Shown: in pieces, positions 52,301 through 61,553 of the stretch | Layout: each line of letters begins with the position of its first letter | Position numbering within the stretch: position 1 is the stretch's first letter | DNA from: Pilasporangium apinafurcum | Lineage: Eukaryota; Oomycota; Peronosporomycetes; Pythiales; Pythiaceae | DNA: 64,000 nt | Direction: 5' to 3' | Assembly: GCA_001600495.1 (NCBI GenBank) | Contig: BCKE01000017.1 | Span: 126,413-190,412, forward strand | The notes under the pieces: model-generated | Database searches by the model: none | Seen by the model: only the letters and a program-made list of their open reading frames with translations | Told to the model about the DNA's origin: nothing | Position numbers and translations under genes: made by a program

Positions 52301-54386
52301 GCTTGGCGCCACACAACTAGGACAAAGCCAAACGTTTAGCATTTCCTGCACAAACATATCAGATAAAGTCCAGCAACTCGAGTTGTTTCCACCCATAGAA
52401 GCACAGAAATACCTTCGTGTGACGCCTCTGGTGGCTCGCATAAATGGAAGGGAAAGCATACGGATTGAGATTGAATTCAATCCTCACGAAGACTTGTTTG
52501 AGGTATCTGAGTCATTATTAGAATCCAAAAGCGCGTTTTTGCCTTCAGATGAAGATGAAAGTAGCCCAAAGTTATCGACCACCATGCCGTCAACTATCGA
52601 GTCCATGAAAAGCAGAGATGAGCCAGTGAAGCCCATTCATTCTATTGGAGACGTGAACTCTGCTTTTTCATCATCATTGTCAGAACCTCTGTGGAAAGTA
52701 GGAATTCCAGCTGAGGAGCGCAGTTGCCACTACAAATGGACAGTCCTCTGCTTTCGCCGCTCGGAATCATTCACGGGATCACAACTATCACCGACCACTG
52801 ACAATCACACCAGCAGCAGCGATACAACCGCCAGTTCAATCACTCCACTGCAAGCATTCCAGGTGTCCACAACCGTCATTGAGCCCAAAGTCTTCCCATC
52901 ACCTTCTCGGTTGGAGTTTGGACAAGTTGCGATCGGCCAAACGCTGGTACTAAAAGTGACAATCACCAACAATAGTATCGTCGACGTCTTGTTCATGGCC
53001 AAGCCGCTTCATGCACTGGGTGTATTTCGAGTGGTGAACAGCAGTACGCGTAAAATCAGTGCGTTAGGCGGTACGGGAGTACTGAAAGTGGAATTTCGTC
53101 CGCAGAACGCGCTTGTATATCAAGATGAGTTGGAATTGACTTCTCCGACCACTGTGGGTACACTCAAGATCCCCATACGCGGCGAAGGTATCAATCCGAG
53201 CCTTGTGATCCATCCAGCAAATGGGATTCTGGATTTTGAAGATGTGCTTGTAGGAAACAAAACTACGTTGGAATTGGTATTAACGAACGCCAGTACATTC
53301 CCATTGACGTTTGCAATTGTGCCATATCGCTCAGCGAAGAAGAATAAGATGACAATGCACAACGATGAAAAGCATGAGCAAGATGAGTGGTCTACTCGAT
53401 TTCCTTCAACTTCCACAGGACTGCCTGTGTTTACGTTCGCGCCGAGCGAAGCCACGATCGCTGCACAGGCGTCTGTAACTGTGAAAGTCGTTTTCTATGC
53501 AGACCATCAGCGACCGGAGCACTATACCCAGCGATTCCGCATTCAAGTGCCAAATGAATCGGAGACACACCTTGCTATCCTCACGGGGCGATGTTGGGAG
53601 AATCAGCTGTATGTGTTTGCACCGACCGCGATTGAACAGCCTGGCTCTGTACTGTCGAGTGGCGATTCTGATTCCGATTCCGGTGCGCGGATCACAAAGG
53701 ACTTGATGACGATGCCTCCTATCGTAGAAGACTTATTTGATATCCCACCGAGTATTGGTATCAGCCCACTCGTCGTCATGATGGGCCAATTGCCAGTCAC
53801 AGGACTGCGGAAACCTACATCTGTCATCACGCTTTGTTTTGATCCAGAGGATGAGCGCTGTGTTCTTAATGAAGGTTTCTACACTCAAACTGTTTTCATT
53901 GGTAGTACAATGTCCCCAATATCTGAAGTGTTGACTGGAGTGATCCAAGAGACAAGTGGCAGCAGTGGTAGCAATAATGCTGCAATTACGAAGACAGGCG
54001 GAGGTCCCGTCGGGACATTTGAGCTGGTGATGGAGGACAACGCTGCTCATAGTAAGTTGTTTACGATCGAACCTATGAAAGGCGCCATTGCAGTGAGTCA
54101 ACAACTTGCGATTCAAATCACATATAAACCTCCAATGGCTGAGGCTGGTGAGTCGATGCGGCAAGATTTGATGGTATCACAATGGATCCAAGTCCGTGTG
54201 ACATGTACACTTCGAGGTGGTTTCCTCTGGCGAAATCTACGGAGAACTACACCGACGATACAATCAGCTGGTACATCAGCACCGATGAATCAGCAATTAC
54301 CAAAACCAGGCGCTTCAATAGTAGCGGCGACTGATTCCGATGCCCAAGTAGCTCAGGTGATCTTGAGAGCCAAACTTGTGACTTGA
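49392..54386 (+). CDS. CFAP74-like axonemal protein with ASH/Ig-like domains
   Basis: Intronless, 1664 residues from ATG 49392. After a Gln-rich start comes a helical, charged region (~40-215). From ~395 on there are repeated Ig-like ASH (ASPM-SPD-2-Hydin) domains, each recognised by a strand pattern such as ILWFKDFDVGVPQQLKLMLT, LIHRAVHFADVVAGEKKTIN, LVFSSKQIDFGRCCLGNS and SRLEFGQVAIGQTLVLKVTI. The passage EKPGRMSAGMSCAIHMTF is typical of CFAP74. CFAP74 belongs to the C1d projection of the flagellar central pair and is needed for normal beating. Acidic linkers separate some domains. CFAP47, CFAP65 or Hydin would be the alternatives; CFAP74 fits best by the first ASH block. Confidence 0.78.
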   Translation: MSERSDHPNSTNQQQQQSQVHVPLPPPATRTNTQQRLHISFQNDRQYLRQMVTQRQQERTDRIEAILELKHDLDGSVAKIQAQNAQMHARAKDLAASEAREYQELLNQGKNPHEVHRQRHVKQIAEQERKQLEQRIQDKQIQLLQRLEVEKVQMRRREKLQQDQLAFEKKYQQEMGRAAAEERTKAYLVSRTDKEQLDPTGKKFRIYPSQETTIKDHSFGLGRNLVHTSTQRREIVDKVHAKAAHHDATANPLLLPRHKATVAAQMKAGLRLPAAPSSPIGPSPNNNNIDAGEGADSNSIGSKLSLERTPGLDMREVNHRYLETNGNGHEMTSLPTNNKQISTDNENQQKRGFGKPKRSNLEQQMLANAREKQKRNIFQKQIVWGKEFIGDAFLSDPPILWFKDFDVGVPQQLKLMLTNVSNTFNHFKLLDLPDEVRDCFEIVYEKPGRMSAGMSCAIHMTFTAVQAIDIETELPVVAQTGPFRIPIKCTCKKAVPVLIHRAVHFADVVAGEKKTINIQLENHGALPFEYTIRPLVKYPMDTSPEEPALEEDVINDTNGEEMLDTLTLNGQGLNDVQDLEVSHATNNALSENDGDATDIVIDSSDLQEDAIDPTPVVEEVIPDADNSGFLVEEDAIVRFAKSLMVYKPEGADQPLRFPKRGQVLPYSSTPLTFTFAPSAPMQLTDQQFLIDFTTCDNTNGNAKLDRQMQLHPLPSIPIVISAESTLVPIYVAREMLDFRCCVYGKLYRHQLLVCNRGKVALKIQIRVPKLLEDVVDFHPNVGFVQAATINASTIKEAEAGEFRIQVKFRPQQYVWKRLEKKGFGSQASGIMAVPVQIVVPDQVVPVFFLLVAQLTPGSLVFSSKQIDFGRCCLGNSVYHLLTVENTAKLPQRIGFKKLPPEIRIDDPTEGICVVLLPLEKRSFKIVYQPNAATNLQTKLVLCSSMNQEYVFPCTGMCVTTPLVFSHTFVQLGATQLGQSQTFSISCTNISDKVQQLELFPPIEAQKYLRVTPLVARINGRESIRIEIEFNPHEDLFEVSESLLESKSAFLPSDEDESSPKLSTTMPSTIESMKSRDEPVKPIHSIGDVNSAFSSSLSEPLWKVGIPAEERSCHYKWTVLCFRRSESFTGSQLSPTTDNHTSSSDTTASSITPLQAFQVSTTVIEPKVFPSPSRLEFGQVAIGQTLVLKVTITNNSIVDVLFMAKPLHALGVFRVVNSSTRKISALGGTGVLKVEFRPQNALVYQDELELTSPTTVGTLKIPIRGEGINPSLVIHPANGILDFEDVLVGNKTTLELVLTNASTFPLTFAIVPYRSAKKNKMTMHNDEKHEQDEWSTRFPSTSTGLPVFTFAPSEATIAAQASVTVKVVFYADHQRPEHYTQRFRIQVPNESETHLAILTGRCWENQLYVFAPTAIEQPGSVLSSGDSDSDSGARITKDLMTMPPIVEDLFDIPPSIGISPLVVMMGQLPVTGLRKPTSVITLCFDPEDERCVLNEGFYTQTVFIGSTMSPISEVLTGVIQETSGSSGSNNAAITKTGGGPVGTFELVMEDNAAHSKLFTIEPMKGAIAVSQQLAIQITYKPPMAEAGESMRQDLMVSQWIQVRVTCTLRGGFLWRNLRRTTPTIQSAGTSAPMNQQLPKPGASIVAATDSDAQVAQVILRAKLVT

Positions 54387-55208
54387 TTTTTTATCTAACT
54401 ATTTAACAAGCAATCCGCGAGCCAACGGTGCCAGTTTTCAGTTGTTTTCCTAAACTCAAAAAATCCGCAACTGCCTTTTAGCACATAATATTTTGGCATA
54501 GGATAGTTTTTTATTTGTAATGATGAACAAAGCAAACAGCGTTCAAATCGAACTAGTGGTTGTCGAGTAATTAGCAGTCAAAGATGAGTATTCGCTTCCA
54601 TTTTGGCATTGTTTTAGCTTGATGGTCATCGTTTTTATTTCTTTTGATTCATAATTCGTTTCATATATGTCATTTACCCTAACCATATTGAATAAAATGA
54701 GCTCTAATATTGTCAAGAGTGTTTGTCGTCCAAGTAATTTGGCGGCAATCTTCGAGTTATTGGTGCAATACTGTTGGTGTCTTAAGCCACTCTTCAGCAC
54801 TTGAGTTCCATACTATGTGCTACAGAGTATATCATTGGACAAAAATGGTATTGTGGTATTTTTTATGTTCTGAACGACCTTGAGAATCGCAAAATCGATG
54901 ACCATCTGACAGAAAATGCAAATTTTGTCGTACCAGTTCTCCTCTCTGGATGCTACGACTTGGATAATAATCACGGGAAACAAGTTTTCTTGGACGGATC
55001 TGTTTCGAACTGCCACACATTTTCGTAGAGCACGAATAGCGGATTTTTTGGATTTTGGCCAACCTAAGAATTAGGCTGTTTTTGGCTCCCTTGACTTGCG
55101 GATTGCTTGTTAAATAGCGTACTTAACCAATCTTATACTAATTCCAAGTGAAATGTGGGTGTGTTACTATTTGATGTCACTGCCTCAGAGTTTTCATGCA
55201 TTGTCGAT
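54387..55208. other. Spacer, no gene recognised
   Basis: About 0.8 kb. Open frames of 65-85 codons overlap each other on both strands near 54,540-55,060 without recognisable protein families. AT-rich. Confidence 0.4.
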
Positions 55209-55946
55209 ATGATCATCAAACCAATGAGGACCTACTCAGATCGCAGTCGCCATCCTCTCTTCCTGCTTTCTCTGCTGCTGCTATTGCTAGGAGTTGCGCG
55301 AAACACAGATGCTTTGCAGCAGAATGAACACGTAGCATTAGTTGACTTGTATCCAGAAACACATCGGCGCAACGAAGAGATGCGTTGTGGATCCACACGG
55401 CGCTATCGTCTTCACGATTTACAACTCACCAAAGTCTACGACGTGAAGATCTCCTATCTTGCTACGACTCCGACCGAGTTCCGCTTGCAAATTGAATCTA
55501 TTCTACCACCAGATCATCAGTCTTCTACTACCATTATGGGGCCACGAAGACGCGTGTTAAATACAGCGAAACTGCGAGTGAATCCTCATGAACTCCTACA
55601 CTCATCGCTCTCGAGTAACACCGACGCTTTTCGTCTAGAATGGCCAGAAGAATCAAAGCGAATTGCAGATAGCGGCAAAGCGATTTCAGTTGAAATATCG
55701 GTGCGTCCAGAGGTCGAAGGTATCTCACCCATACTGGACTTGGAAAATCGGATGTGCGTGTTTGACATTATAGTAGAAGAAATGCTCTTCGGTGGTGCCT
55801 TCCCATTCGACACGCTGGCACTCATTGTATGGTTGGTCATGCTGTTTTTTGTCACGCATCGATGGGTGTATCCTTATATGTTGCGAAAGCTGACGCTGAT
55901 ATTACCAGAGGATCAAGTAGGATTGGACAACTCCAAAGAGTCATAG
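55209..55946 (+). CDS. Unrecognised type I membrane protein, 245 residues
   Basis: Intronless. The N-terminus MIIKPMRTYSDRSRHPLFLL leads into SLLLLLLGVARNTDA, a good signal peptide (the ATG at 55224 is an alternative). A ~165-residue extracytoplasmic domain follows (EEMRCGSTRRYRLHDLQLTK, VYDVKISYLATTPTEFRLQI) with few Cys. Then comes a single membrane helix, TLALIVWLVMLFFVTHRWVY, and a short cytoplasmic tail (LRKLTLILPEDQVGLDNSKES). Topology is clear; function is not. A role in the endoplasmic reticulum is possible from the layout, but there is no retrieval motif at the C-terminus. Confidence 0.72.
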   Translation: MIIKPMRTYSDRSRHPLFLLSLLLLLLGVARNTDALQQNEHVALVDLYPETHRRNEEMRCGSTRRYRLHDLQLTKVYDVKISYLATTPTEFRLQIESILPPDHQSSTTIMGPRRRVLNTAKLRVNPHELLHSSLSSNTDAFRLEWPEESKRIADSGKAISVEISVRPEVEGISPILDLENRMCVFDIIVEEMLFGGAFPFDTLALIVWLVMLFFVTHRWVYPYMLRKLTLILPEDQVGLDNSKES

Positions 55947-55987
55947 ATACAAAATAAATTTTGGGCATCTAATAGAGATGGTCCGGC

Positions 55988-57406
55988 CTAAGTATGGAGG
56001 AACATGGAGAGTTTATGGCCATGCTGATGCAGTTTCTGCACCGAAGGTATGCGTTGACACTTGATACGCCGTAGATGCGCTCGCAATTTCGTCTGAAACC
56101 CATCCAGCGCCTCATTGATTGCCAGTAAATCACCCTCGTCAATATCACGGTTGCCACTCACGATTAAATCTTCTAATGTGGCATTGCCTGGCGCGTATTG
56201 GACACCATCGATGGTTTCTAAGATTGGAAGTCCTAAGTTTACCATGGCCGTGTGGCGGTCAATCTTCTTCTTGGCTTTCTTCGCTTGGTCCATCTGTTAA
56301 AAAGCAAATGGAATATTTAGGAGTGTTCCGAGCCTACAAGGACCACATAGTCTAAAATCAAACTACCTCTGCATGGATACGACTCTCAGCCTGTTCCAAT
56401 TCCTTCAGCAGCTCTAGAGGGGCGACATATTTAGTAATAGCGTCCACCAGTGCTTTTACGCTACAGATCAATTCGACGAACATGTTAAATTATCCAATGC
56501 AGTATCGAGCATCCATTAACTTACCCTTTGCCAGTGAGCTCATTGTTGGCGACCGATAGAGATTTGAGAGTCTTATTATATGGTAACGCCTGGGCGAGGG
56601 CCAAGGCACCATCGTCTTTAATACGATTTTGAAAGAGGTTGAGACTCTGCAGTGTTGAATTCTTCCGTAACGCAGTTGCTATTGCTGCTGCTGCCGCTGA
56701 GGTAATCCCATTCGCTCGCAACGATAGGAATGTGAGTGGTGAACTCTCAACCAACAATTCCGCATAAACTTCTGTTGGTTCGGCAATGGTAGCACCCTCA
56801 TCCAGCTCAATGGCTTTTGAAGAGTCTGGTGTAGCATCGTAAGCTGCATTCCATTCAAGCTGCAGTATCTGAACCTGCGTCTTCGGAATCGTTTGACAGA
56901 TCAGGCGGAGCTGCTCTATTTCCAACTGGACATTGAAGAGACTAAGCAGAAAGCAAGAAGACAGCAATTCGTGAGTTGTAAACGTAGATTTGCAGTAAAC
57001 CACGAGTCATCTCCTGAATTTCGTACCAGACAGAATGGATTTTGTTAGCGAATGGCAACGCAAAGCACAATCCTCGACAATTGTCATTATCCAGTCGCCA
57101 GTTCTTAACCATGACCTCCTCAACGTCACTCACATCATAGACGTTTGCGGAACTGATAGTTGCATTACCAGTCGAATGGTCTGCTCCGATGTTTTCCACG
57201 TGATCAGGATGAAGTGGTAGCAGTTTCGGATGCGGAATCACATTCACGATCTTGCAAAACGCCAACAGATCGCGTCGAAACGAATGCGTTGGTGTATACG
57301 CAGTGAGCACTGACACCATTTGCTGATCACTGTCACTGTTGCGTTCTCGCACATCGTTATCATCTACACACCAAACACCCTGTGGTGTTGCAGTTGGTCG
57401 AGGCAT
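55988..57406 (-). CDS. Leucine-rich-repeat protein (ribonuclease-inhibitor type)
   Basis: Four exons, 57406-57027, 56941-56525, 56460-56367 and 56293-55988; 1197 nt, 398 residues. LRRs of the ribonuclease-inhibitor type occupy ~130-275: QVQILQLEWN, LTFLSLRANGITSAAAAAIA then TALRKNSTLQSLNLFQNRI, then DDGALALAQALPYNKTLKSL then SVANNELTGKG. A helical part with AKKAKKKIDRH and a short extra LRR-like turn (NATLEDLIVSGNRDIDEGDL) follows. The order of LRRs plus a Lys-rich helix resembles ciliary LRRC71, but this is a weak link. No enzyme or membrane part. Confidence 0.72.
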
Positions 57407-57549
57407 GTTGAAATTTGTTCACCTACTTAACACAAAGCGCTTCAAAAATAGACCTGCATGATCAGGATCACATGAAGAAATTCCCATCTATTTACTGTGC
57501 TTTTACATTCATTTGCTTTAGGCTCCTCATGTAACTCTACTTCCAAAAT

Positions 57550-58662
57550 TTACTTCGGAACAATGAAGAGAGAGACTGGCGTGGGGCATTCAACATTGTT
57601 ACCTGTAAAGGTCAATTTGCCGCTTATGGCGTCGATGTGGAACACTTCGATGGTGTCTGTGTCTTGGTTCGCCACCAGGATGAAGTTCTCGTAAATGAGG
57701 AAGTTGCGAGGCGATCTGCCGCGCGTGGGCTCTAATTCCAAGAACTCGAGCTTCCCATTGTTACTTGCTAAGATGTGGTAGCACGCAATGCTATCATGAC
57801 CACGGTTCGAGGCATAAACGAACTTGCCACACGTCGAAATGTGGATATCGGCAGTTAAATTAGCACCGGTAAAATCTTTAGGAAGTGTCGAGATGTTCTG
57901 GATCGCTTCGGACGATAGCGAACCAGTCGTGGGGTCATAGGAATGGACACCAATTGTACTCGATAACTCGTCTAGCACATACGCAACTTTTGCCGTCGGA
58001 TGAATCGCCATGTGCCGTGGGCCATTCCCAGCGGGTCGCATCGCAAATTCACCCGCAGGGTTCTTCACCAGCTTCTTTTGCGTTTTATCGAGCACAAACT
58101 GCGCCACGCGGTCATTTCCCAAGTCACAAGCGAACGCGAAGTCCGCACCAGGCACCCATGTCGTGCTGTGCATGTGCGGTGCCTCTTGGCGATCGGTATT
58201 CACGAGCGCTGCGCCAGTGAATTGATGGAAATCCGATGCCTCCACGAGTGATCCATCGGCTTGGTTAAGCGGGAAGAGGATAAGATTGCCGCCCATGTAA
58301 TTCGACACTGTGAGGAAATCGTTGTCCTTGCTCAACGAAACGTGGCAGGACGCTGCCCCCTTCGTCTCGAAACGGTTCAGTTCGCGCAACTTGCCTCCGT
58401 CCTCGATCGCCATCGACACAATGTACCCCGTGGAGGTATCTGGCGCACCCGTAAGCGGTTCATCACACTCGTTGACTGCATAGAGATTGGTTTTGTTACC
58501 ACATATGAATGAAGGATTGATACCGAGGTTCTCCGTGAGTGCAAGTGGCGTCAATGTGCCATTTGCCGTGTTAAACGTGAACGAGTAGATGCCCTTCCCT
58601 TTGCCGTTCACGAACGATTCTTCGCGGGTGTACGTGCCCACAAACAGTGTTACGACACTCAT
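57550..58662 (-). CDS. Seven-bladed beta-propeller lactonase, copy 2
   Basis: Intronless, 370 residues from MSVVTLFVGTYTREESF (58662). A longer open frame reaches 58794, but the paralogue's start supports this ATG. It shares with 7398-8510 the whole architecture and signatures such as HMHSTTWVPGADFAFACDLG, GNGPRHMAIHPT, HISTCGKFVYASNRGHDSIA and PTPVSLFIVPK. Same family, same length and same strand but 49 kb apart, so it derives from a duplication that is no longer tandem. Codon use here is somewhat richer in C- and G-ending codons than in copy 1. Probable sugar-lactone hydrolase of the pentose phosphate route or a related lactone. Confidence 0.88.
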   Translation of the reverse strand: MSVVTLFVGTYTREESFVNGKGKGIYSFTFNTANGTLTPLALTENLGINPSFICGNKTNLYAVNECDEPLTGAPDTSTGYIVSMAIEDGGKLRELNRFETKGAASCHVSLSKDNDFLTVSNYMGGNLILFPLNQADGSLVEASDFHQFTGAALVNTDRQEAPHMHSTTWVPGADFAFACDLGNDRVAQFVLDKTQKKLVKNPAGEFAMRPAGNGPRHMAIHPTAKVAYVLDELSSTIGVHSYDPTTGSLSSEAIQNISTLPKDFTGANLTADIHISTCGKFVYASNRGHDSIACYHILASNNGKLEFLELEPTRGRSPRNFLIYENFILVANQDTDTIEVFHIDAISGKLTFTGNNVECPTPVSLFIVPK

Positions 58663-59080
58663 CTTGGTTTTGTGCTCTGGGCTGGTGTTGATCGAGGAGG
58701 GGGGGAGAAGAAGATAAAATGTGCTAGTGAGAATGATGAGTGAGTGCTGCTTGGGATTGATGAGGTGAGGATTGACTAAGAAATGCCCCATCATCCCTCT
58801 AGCACTTCCTCGATCGTATTTTATTGGCGAAAATGATATTTCATTTATATTTTATCCAATGAAATTGTTTTTCGAGTTTGAAGTTTGGTAGTGTGAAAAT
58901 TTCCCTCGGATGGTAAAAATTTTGTGTTTCGATTCGATGCGACTAAGTTCGCATCCAAAATATTCGTGCATGGGCTGTATTACCGGTACATACCGGTATG
59001 GATTATTTTGAGCAAACAGTTGGAACGACCATCACTCTGTTGCTTTTTTTGCTTCATCCATTCCTAAACAGCGCATTGAG
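58663..59080. other. Divergent promoter region with two TACCGGTA sites
   Basis: 418 bases between the divergent lactonase and methyltransferase genes. Two self-complementary TACCGGTA boxes (58,981-58,988 and 58,991-58,998) are spaced 10 bases apart, about one helical turn, ~85 bases before the methyltransferase ATG. A dimeric regulator site is conceivable. Confidence 0.4.
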
Positions 59081-59944
59081 ATGGTGTGGGCAGTGCGGGA
59101 GCTGGCGGTCGGCGCACTTTCGGGCTTCTTTCTTGGTGCCATCTGCTCCAAATACCTCCTCAATGCATACATAACTGAACGCAAACGTCAGCTCGCACAG
59201 CGTGGCAAAGTTTACTTGGTTGGCGCAGGTCCAGGGGATCCTGAGTTGCTCACGCTCAAGGCGAAGCGTCTGTTAGCAAGTGCTACGATCGCGGTGGTGG
59301 ATGACCTCGTCAGTCAGGAGATCTATGACATTATCCCTCGTGACTGCGAGGTCATCTATGTTGGTAAACGTGGTGGGAAGAAAGATTCGGCGAAACAAGG
59401 AGATATTGATGCCCTGCTTGTACAGAAATGCCAAGAGAACCATATTGTCGTGCGACTGAAGGGAGGCGATCCGATGGTATTTGGCCGCGTGCATTCCGAG
59501 ATCCGTGCGCTTTGTCAGGCGAGTTGTAACTTTGAAGTAGTACCTGGGATTTCGTCTGCGCTAGCGGCACCATCAGTGGTGAACATTCCGATCACGCACA
59601 AACAACTGAGCAAGAGCTTTGTGGTAATCTCGGGGCACAAGCCTGCCGAGATGAACTTTGCAGTGCTTGCGCAAGTGGATACCGTCGTGATGCTCATGGC
59701 TACGCGCACGTTGAGTACGATTTGCGCAAAACTGATAGAGCAGGGTCGGGCGAGAGAGACGCCGGTGGCACTGATTCATTCCGGAACAAATCCTGACCAG
59801 GTGACTTTGCTGGGGACGCTGGAGACAATTGCCGAGAAAGCAAGCGATCGAAGCTACTCGCCCGCTATCGTTGTGATTGGTGCCGTTGCCAACTACGGAG
59901 ATATAAAAGCATACTTGCAGGAAGAAGAGGACCATAGTGTGTAA
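59081..59944 (+). CDS. Uroporphyrinogen-III C-methyltransferase (SUMT) with N-terminal membrane segment
   Basis: Intronless, 287 residues. Methylates uroporphyrinogen III twice with S-adenosylmethionine to give precorrin-2, the first step to siroheme. Family motifs are complete: GKVYLVGAGPGDPELLTLKA, VVDDLVS, VRLKGGDPMVFGR, VVPGISSALAAPSVVNIPIT, LMATRTLS and ETPVALIHSGT. It is a stand-alone SUMT without the CysG dehydrogenase/ferrochelatase part. The first ~30 residues (VRELAVGALSGFFLGAICSK) are a hydrophobic helix not present in bacterial SUMT, suggesting anchoring to a membrane, perhaps mitochondrial. Siroheme serves nitrite and sulfite reductases, so the host probably keeps one of them. 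Confidence 0.93.
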   Translation: MVWAVRELAVGALSGFFLGAICSKYLLNAYITERKRQLAQRGKVYLVGAGPGDPELLTLKAKRLLASATIAVVDDLVSQEIYDIIPRDCEVIYVGKRGGKKDSAKQGDIDALLVQKCQENHIVVRLKGGDPMVFGRVHSEIRALCQASCNFEVVPGISSALAAPSVVNIPITHKQLSKSFVVISGHKPAEMNFAVLAQVDTVVMLMATRTLSTICAKLIEQGRARETPVALIHSGTNPDQVTLLGTLETIAEKASDRSYSPAIVVIGAVANYGDIKAYLQEEEDHSV

Positions 59945-60064
59945 GATCAAAACAAATAACAATTAAAAATGCTTGTTCATTTTTGCAATTGTCTGGTGGT
60001 TATCCATGAGTGAGTTCAGTAACTTTAGTCGCCCTAATATCACGGAGCAAATGTGGATTACCAT

Positions 60065-61238
60065 TTATCGACGAAGAATATCCAATAATTCGACTTCGAA
60101 AATGAGGTCAGCATCGGGTGGAATCACACCGCCGGCGCCACTGCGTCCATAGCCCTTCGCCGAAGGGATGTGGAGAGTCGCCTTTTGGCCTTTGCTCATG
60201 CGCATGACGCCTTCGTCCCAGCCCTGAATCACTTGACCCACTCCAATCTGGAATTTGAATGGTGAGCCACGGTCACGAGACGAATCAAAGACCGCCCCAG
60301 TCGATGCCAATTTCCCCACGTAGTGCATGACCAACGTATCTCCACGCGCAGGGAAGTTGGTATTGTCACCAGGAGAGATTTCCTCTGGAAGTACAAGACG
60401 CTCCGCTGAGCTCAAGTTCGCCATGACGACGTGATCAATAATCTTCAAATCAACGTACAGCGTTTCTCCCACGAATGGATGAGCCAAATCGATGTCCACG
60501 GTGTTCTCTCCAACCTTGATAATCCGAGCACGCTCTCCGTTCCCCAGCTGCAGGAACTGACCCACTGCCAATGTCGCATCTTCAGCTGGTCTATGCAGCA
60601 AATACAGGCAACGATGTGAGTTTCACGAAGGAATATCATACGGTAGAGTCATCTAGTCACTACTTTCTCTTACGGTAGGTTCATGTCCTTGCGCGGTACC
60701 GTGTAGATCTGCTTCTCGGTACCAAACGCCTTGGCTGGCGGGATTTCCACGCTCTTGGAAGACCCTTTCTGCATCCCCAAGACGGCTTCATCGATACCAA
60801 CGATTACTTCACCACTACCAACAATAAACGAAAGTGGCTTCCCTTCTTCTGTTTCACCAAACGGTTGCCCACTCGAGAGTTTCCCTTTCATTTCTAGAGA
60901 CACTCGGTCACCGATAGCGACAGCACTGTCACTGCTCGGTCTGCTTGTAGCACTAGAGGAAAATGGAGAAATGGAATCGAAACTTCGAAATGAAGACATC
61001 GAATGGGAAAGCATGCTAGCAGGGAGCTGAGATGCTGCCGTTAGGAAGGTGCGCTGCTGTAGACGCCACCAGGAGCTACGGACTCCATAGCGTGTCTCTA
61101 TTTGCACAATTAATGAAGCGCAGAGCAATAGAGTAAGCCAATAGACTGATATAGTGCATATTAATTAATCGAGTGTAAGATACCAGTTGCACGCACTGCG
61201 CGGCGCATAACTCGCTGAAGATGTCGTTGCTGCATCAT
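60065..61238 (-). CDS. Two-domain FKBP peptidyl-prolyl isomerase, probably mitochondrial
   Basis: Three exons, 61238-61184, 61097-60674 and 60590-60065; 1005 nt, 334 residues. Residues 1-~75 are Arg/Ser-rich without acidic clusters (MMQQRHLQRVMRRAVRAT…), a good mitochondrial presequence. Domain 1 (~75-215) is SlyD-like: VAIGDRVSLEMKGKLSSGQP, LSFIVGSGEVIVGIDEAVLG, GSSKSVEIPPAKAFG and an insert before VGETLYVDLKIIDHV. Domain 2 (~225-334) is FKBP12-like: GDTLVMHYVGKLASTGAVFD then SSRDRGSPFKFQIGVGQVIQ and GWDEGVMRMSKGQKATLHIP, with the Tyr, Phe, Asp, Val-Ile and Trp pocket residues present. It catalyses proline isomerisation or acts as a chaperone. The fusion of two FKBP types in one chain is notable. 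Confidence 0.85.
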
Positions 61239-61553
61239 TCCACTTCCTCGCTGAGGCTATGGTTGTGTGGTTCCTGGATTTGAAGATCCTAGATTATCAA
61301 AACAAGGTGCAGTCAAATAGGTAGCAAATACCGTCCCTTGTAAAATACCCGGTAAATATATTGCGGTAAATAGTTTTGTAAATTTACTGCCCTGTAAAAT
61401 TACGTTCGGTTAATTGATACCGCATACGGTATATGTTGAAGTCCTCAACATGTCTAAGACCAAAATGGCACAGCAGTATCATGTTCACGCAAATATTTAT
61501 TCATTATTTATCTCTTGCAACATACCTCGCATTAACAAACATCGCAACATCAT
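61239..61553. other. Spacer, AT-rich with GGTAAA/CCGGTA repeats
   Basis: Between the FKBP start and the trypsin-like pseudogene. Several imperfect GGTAAA and TTTAC words near 61,320-61,420. No gene recognised. Confidence 0.35.
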
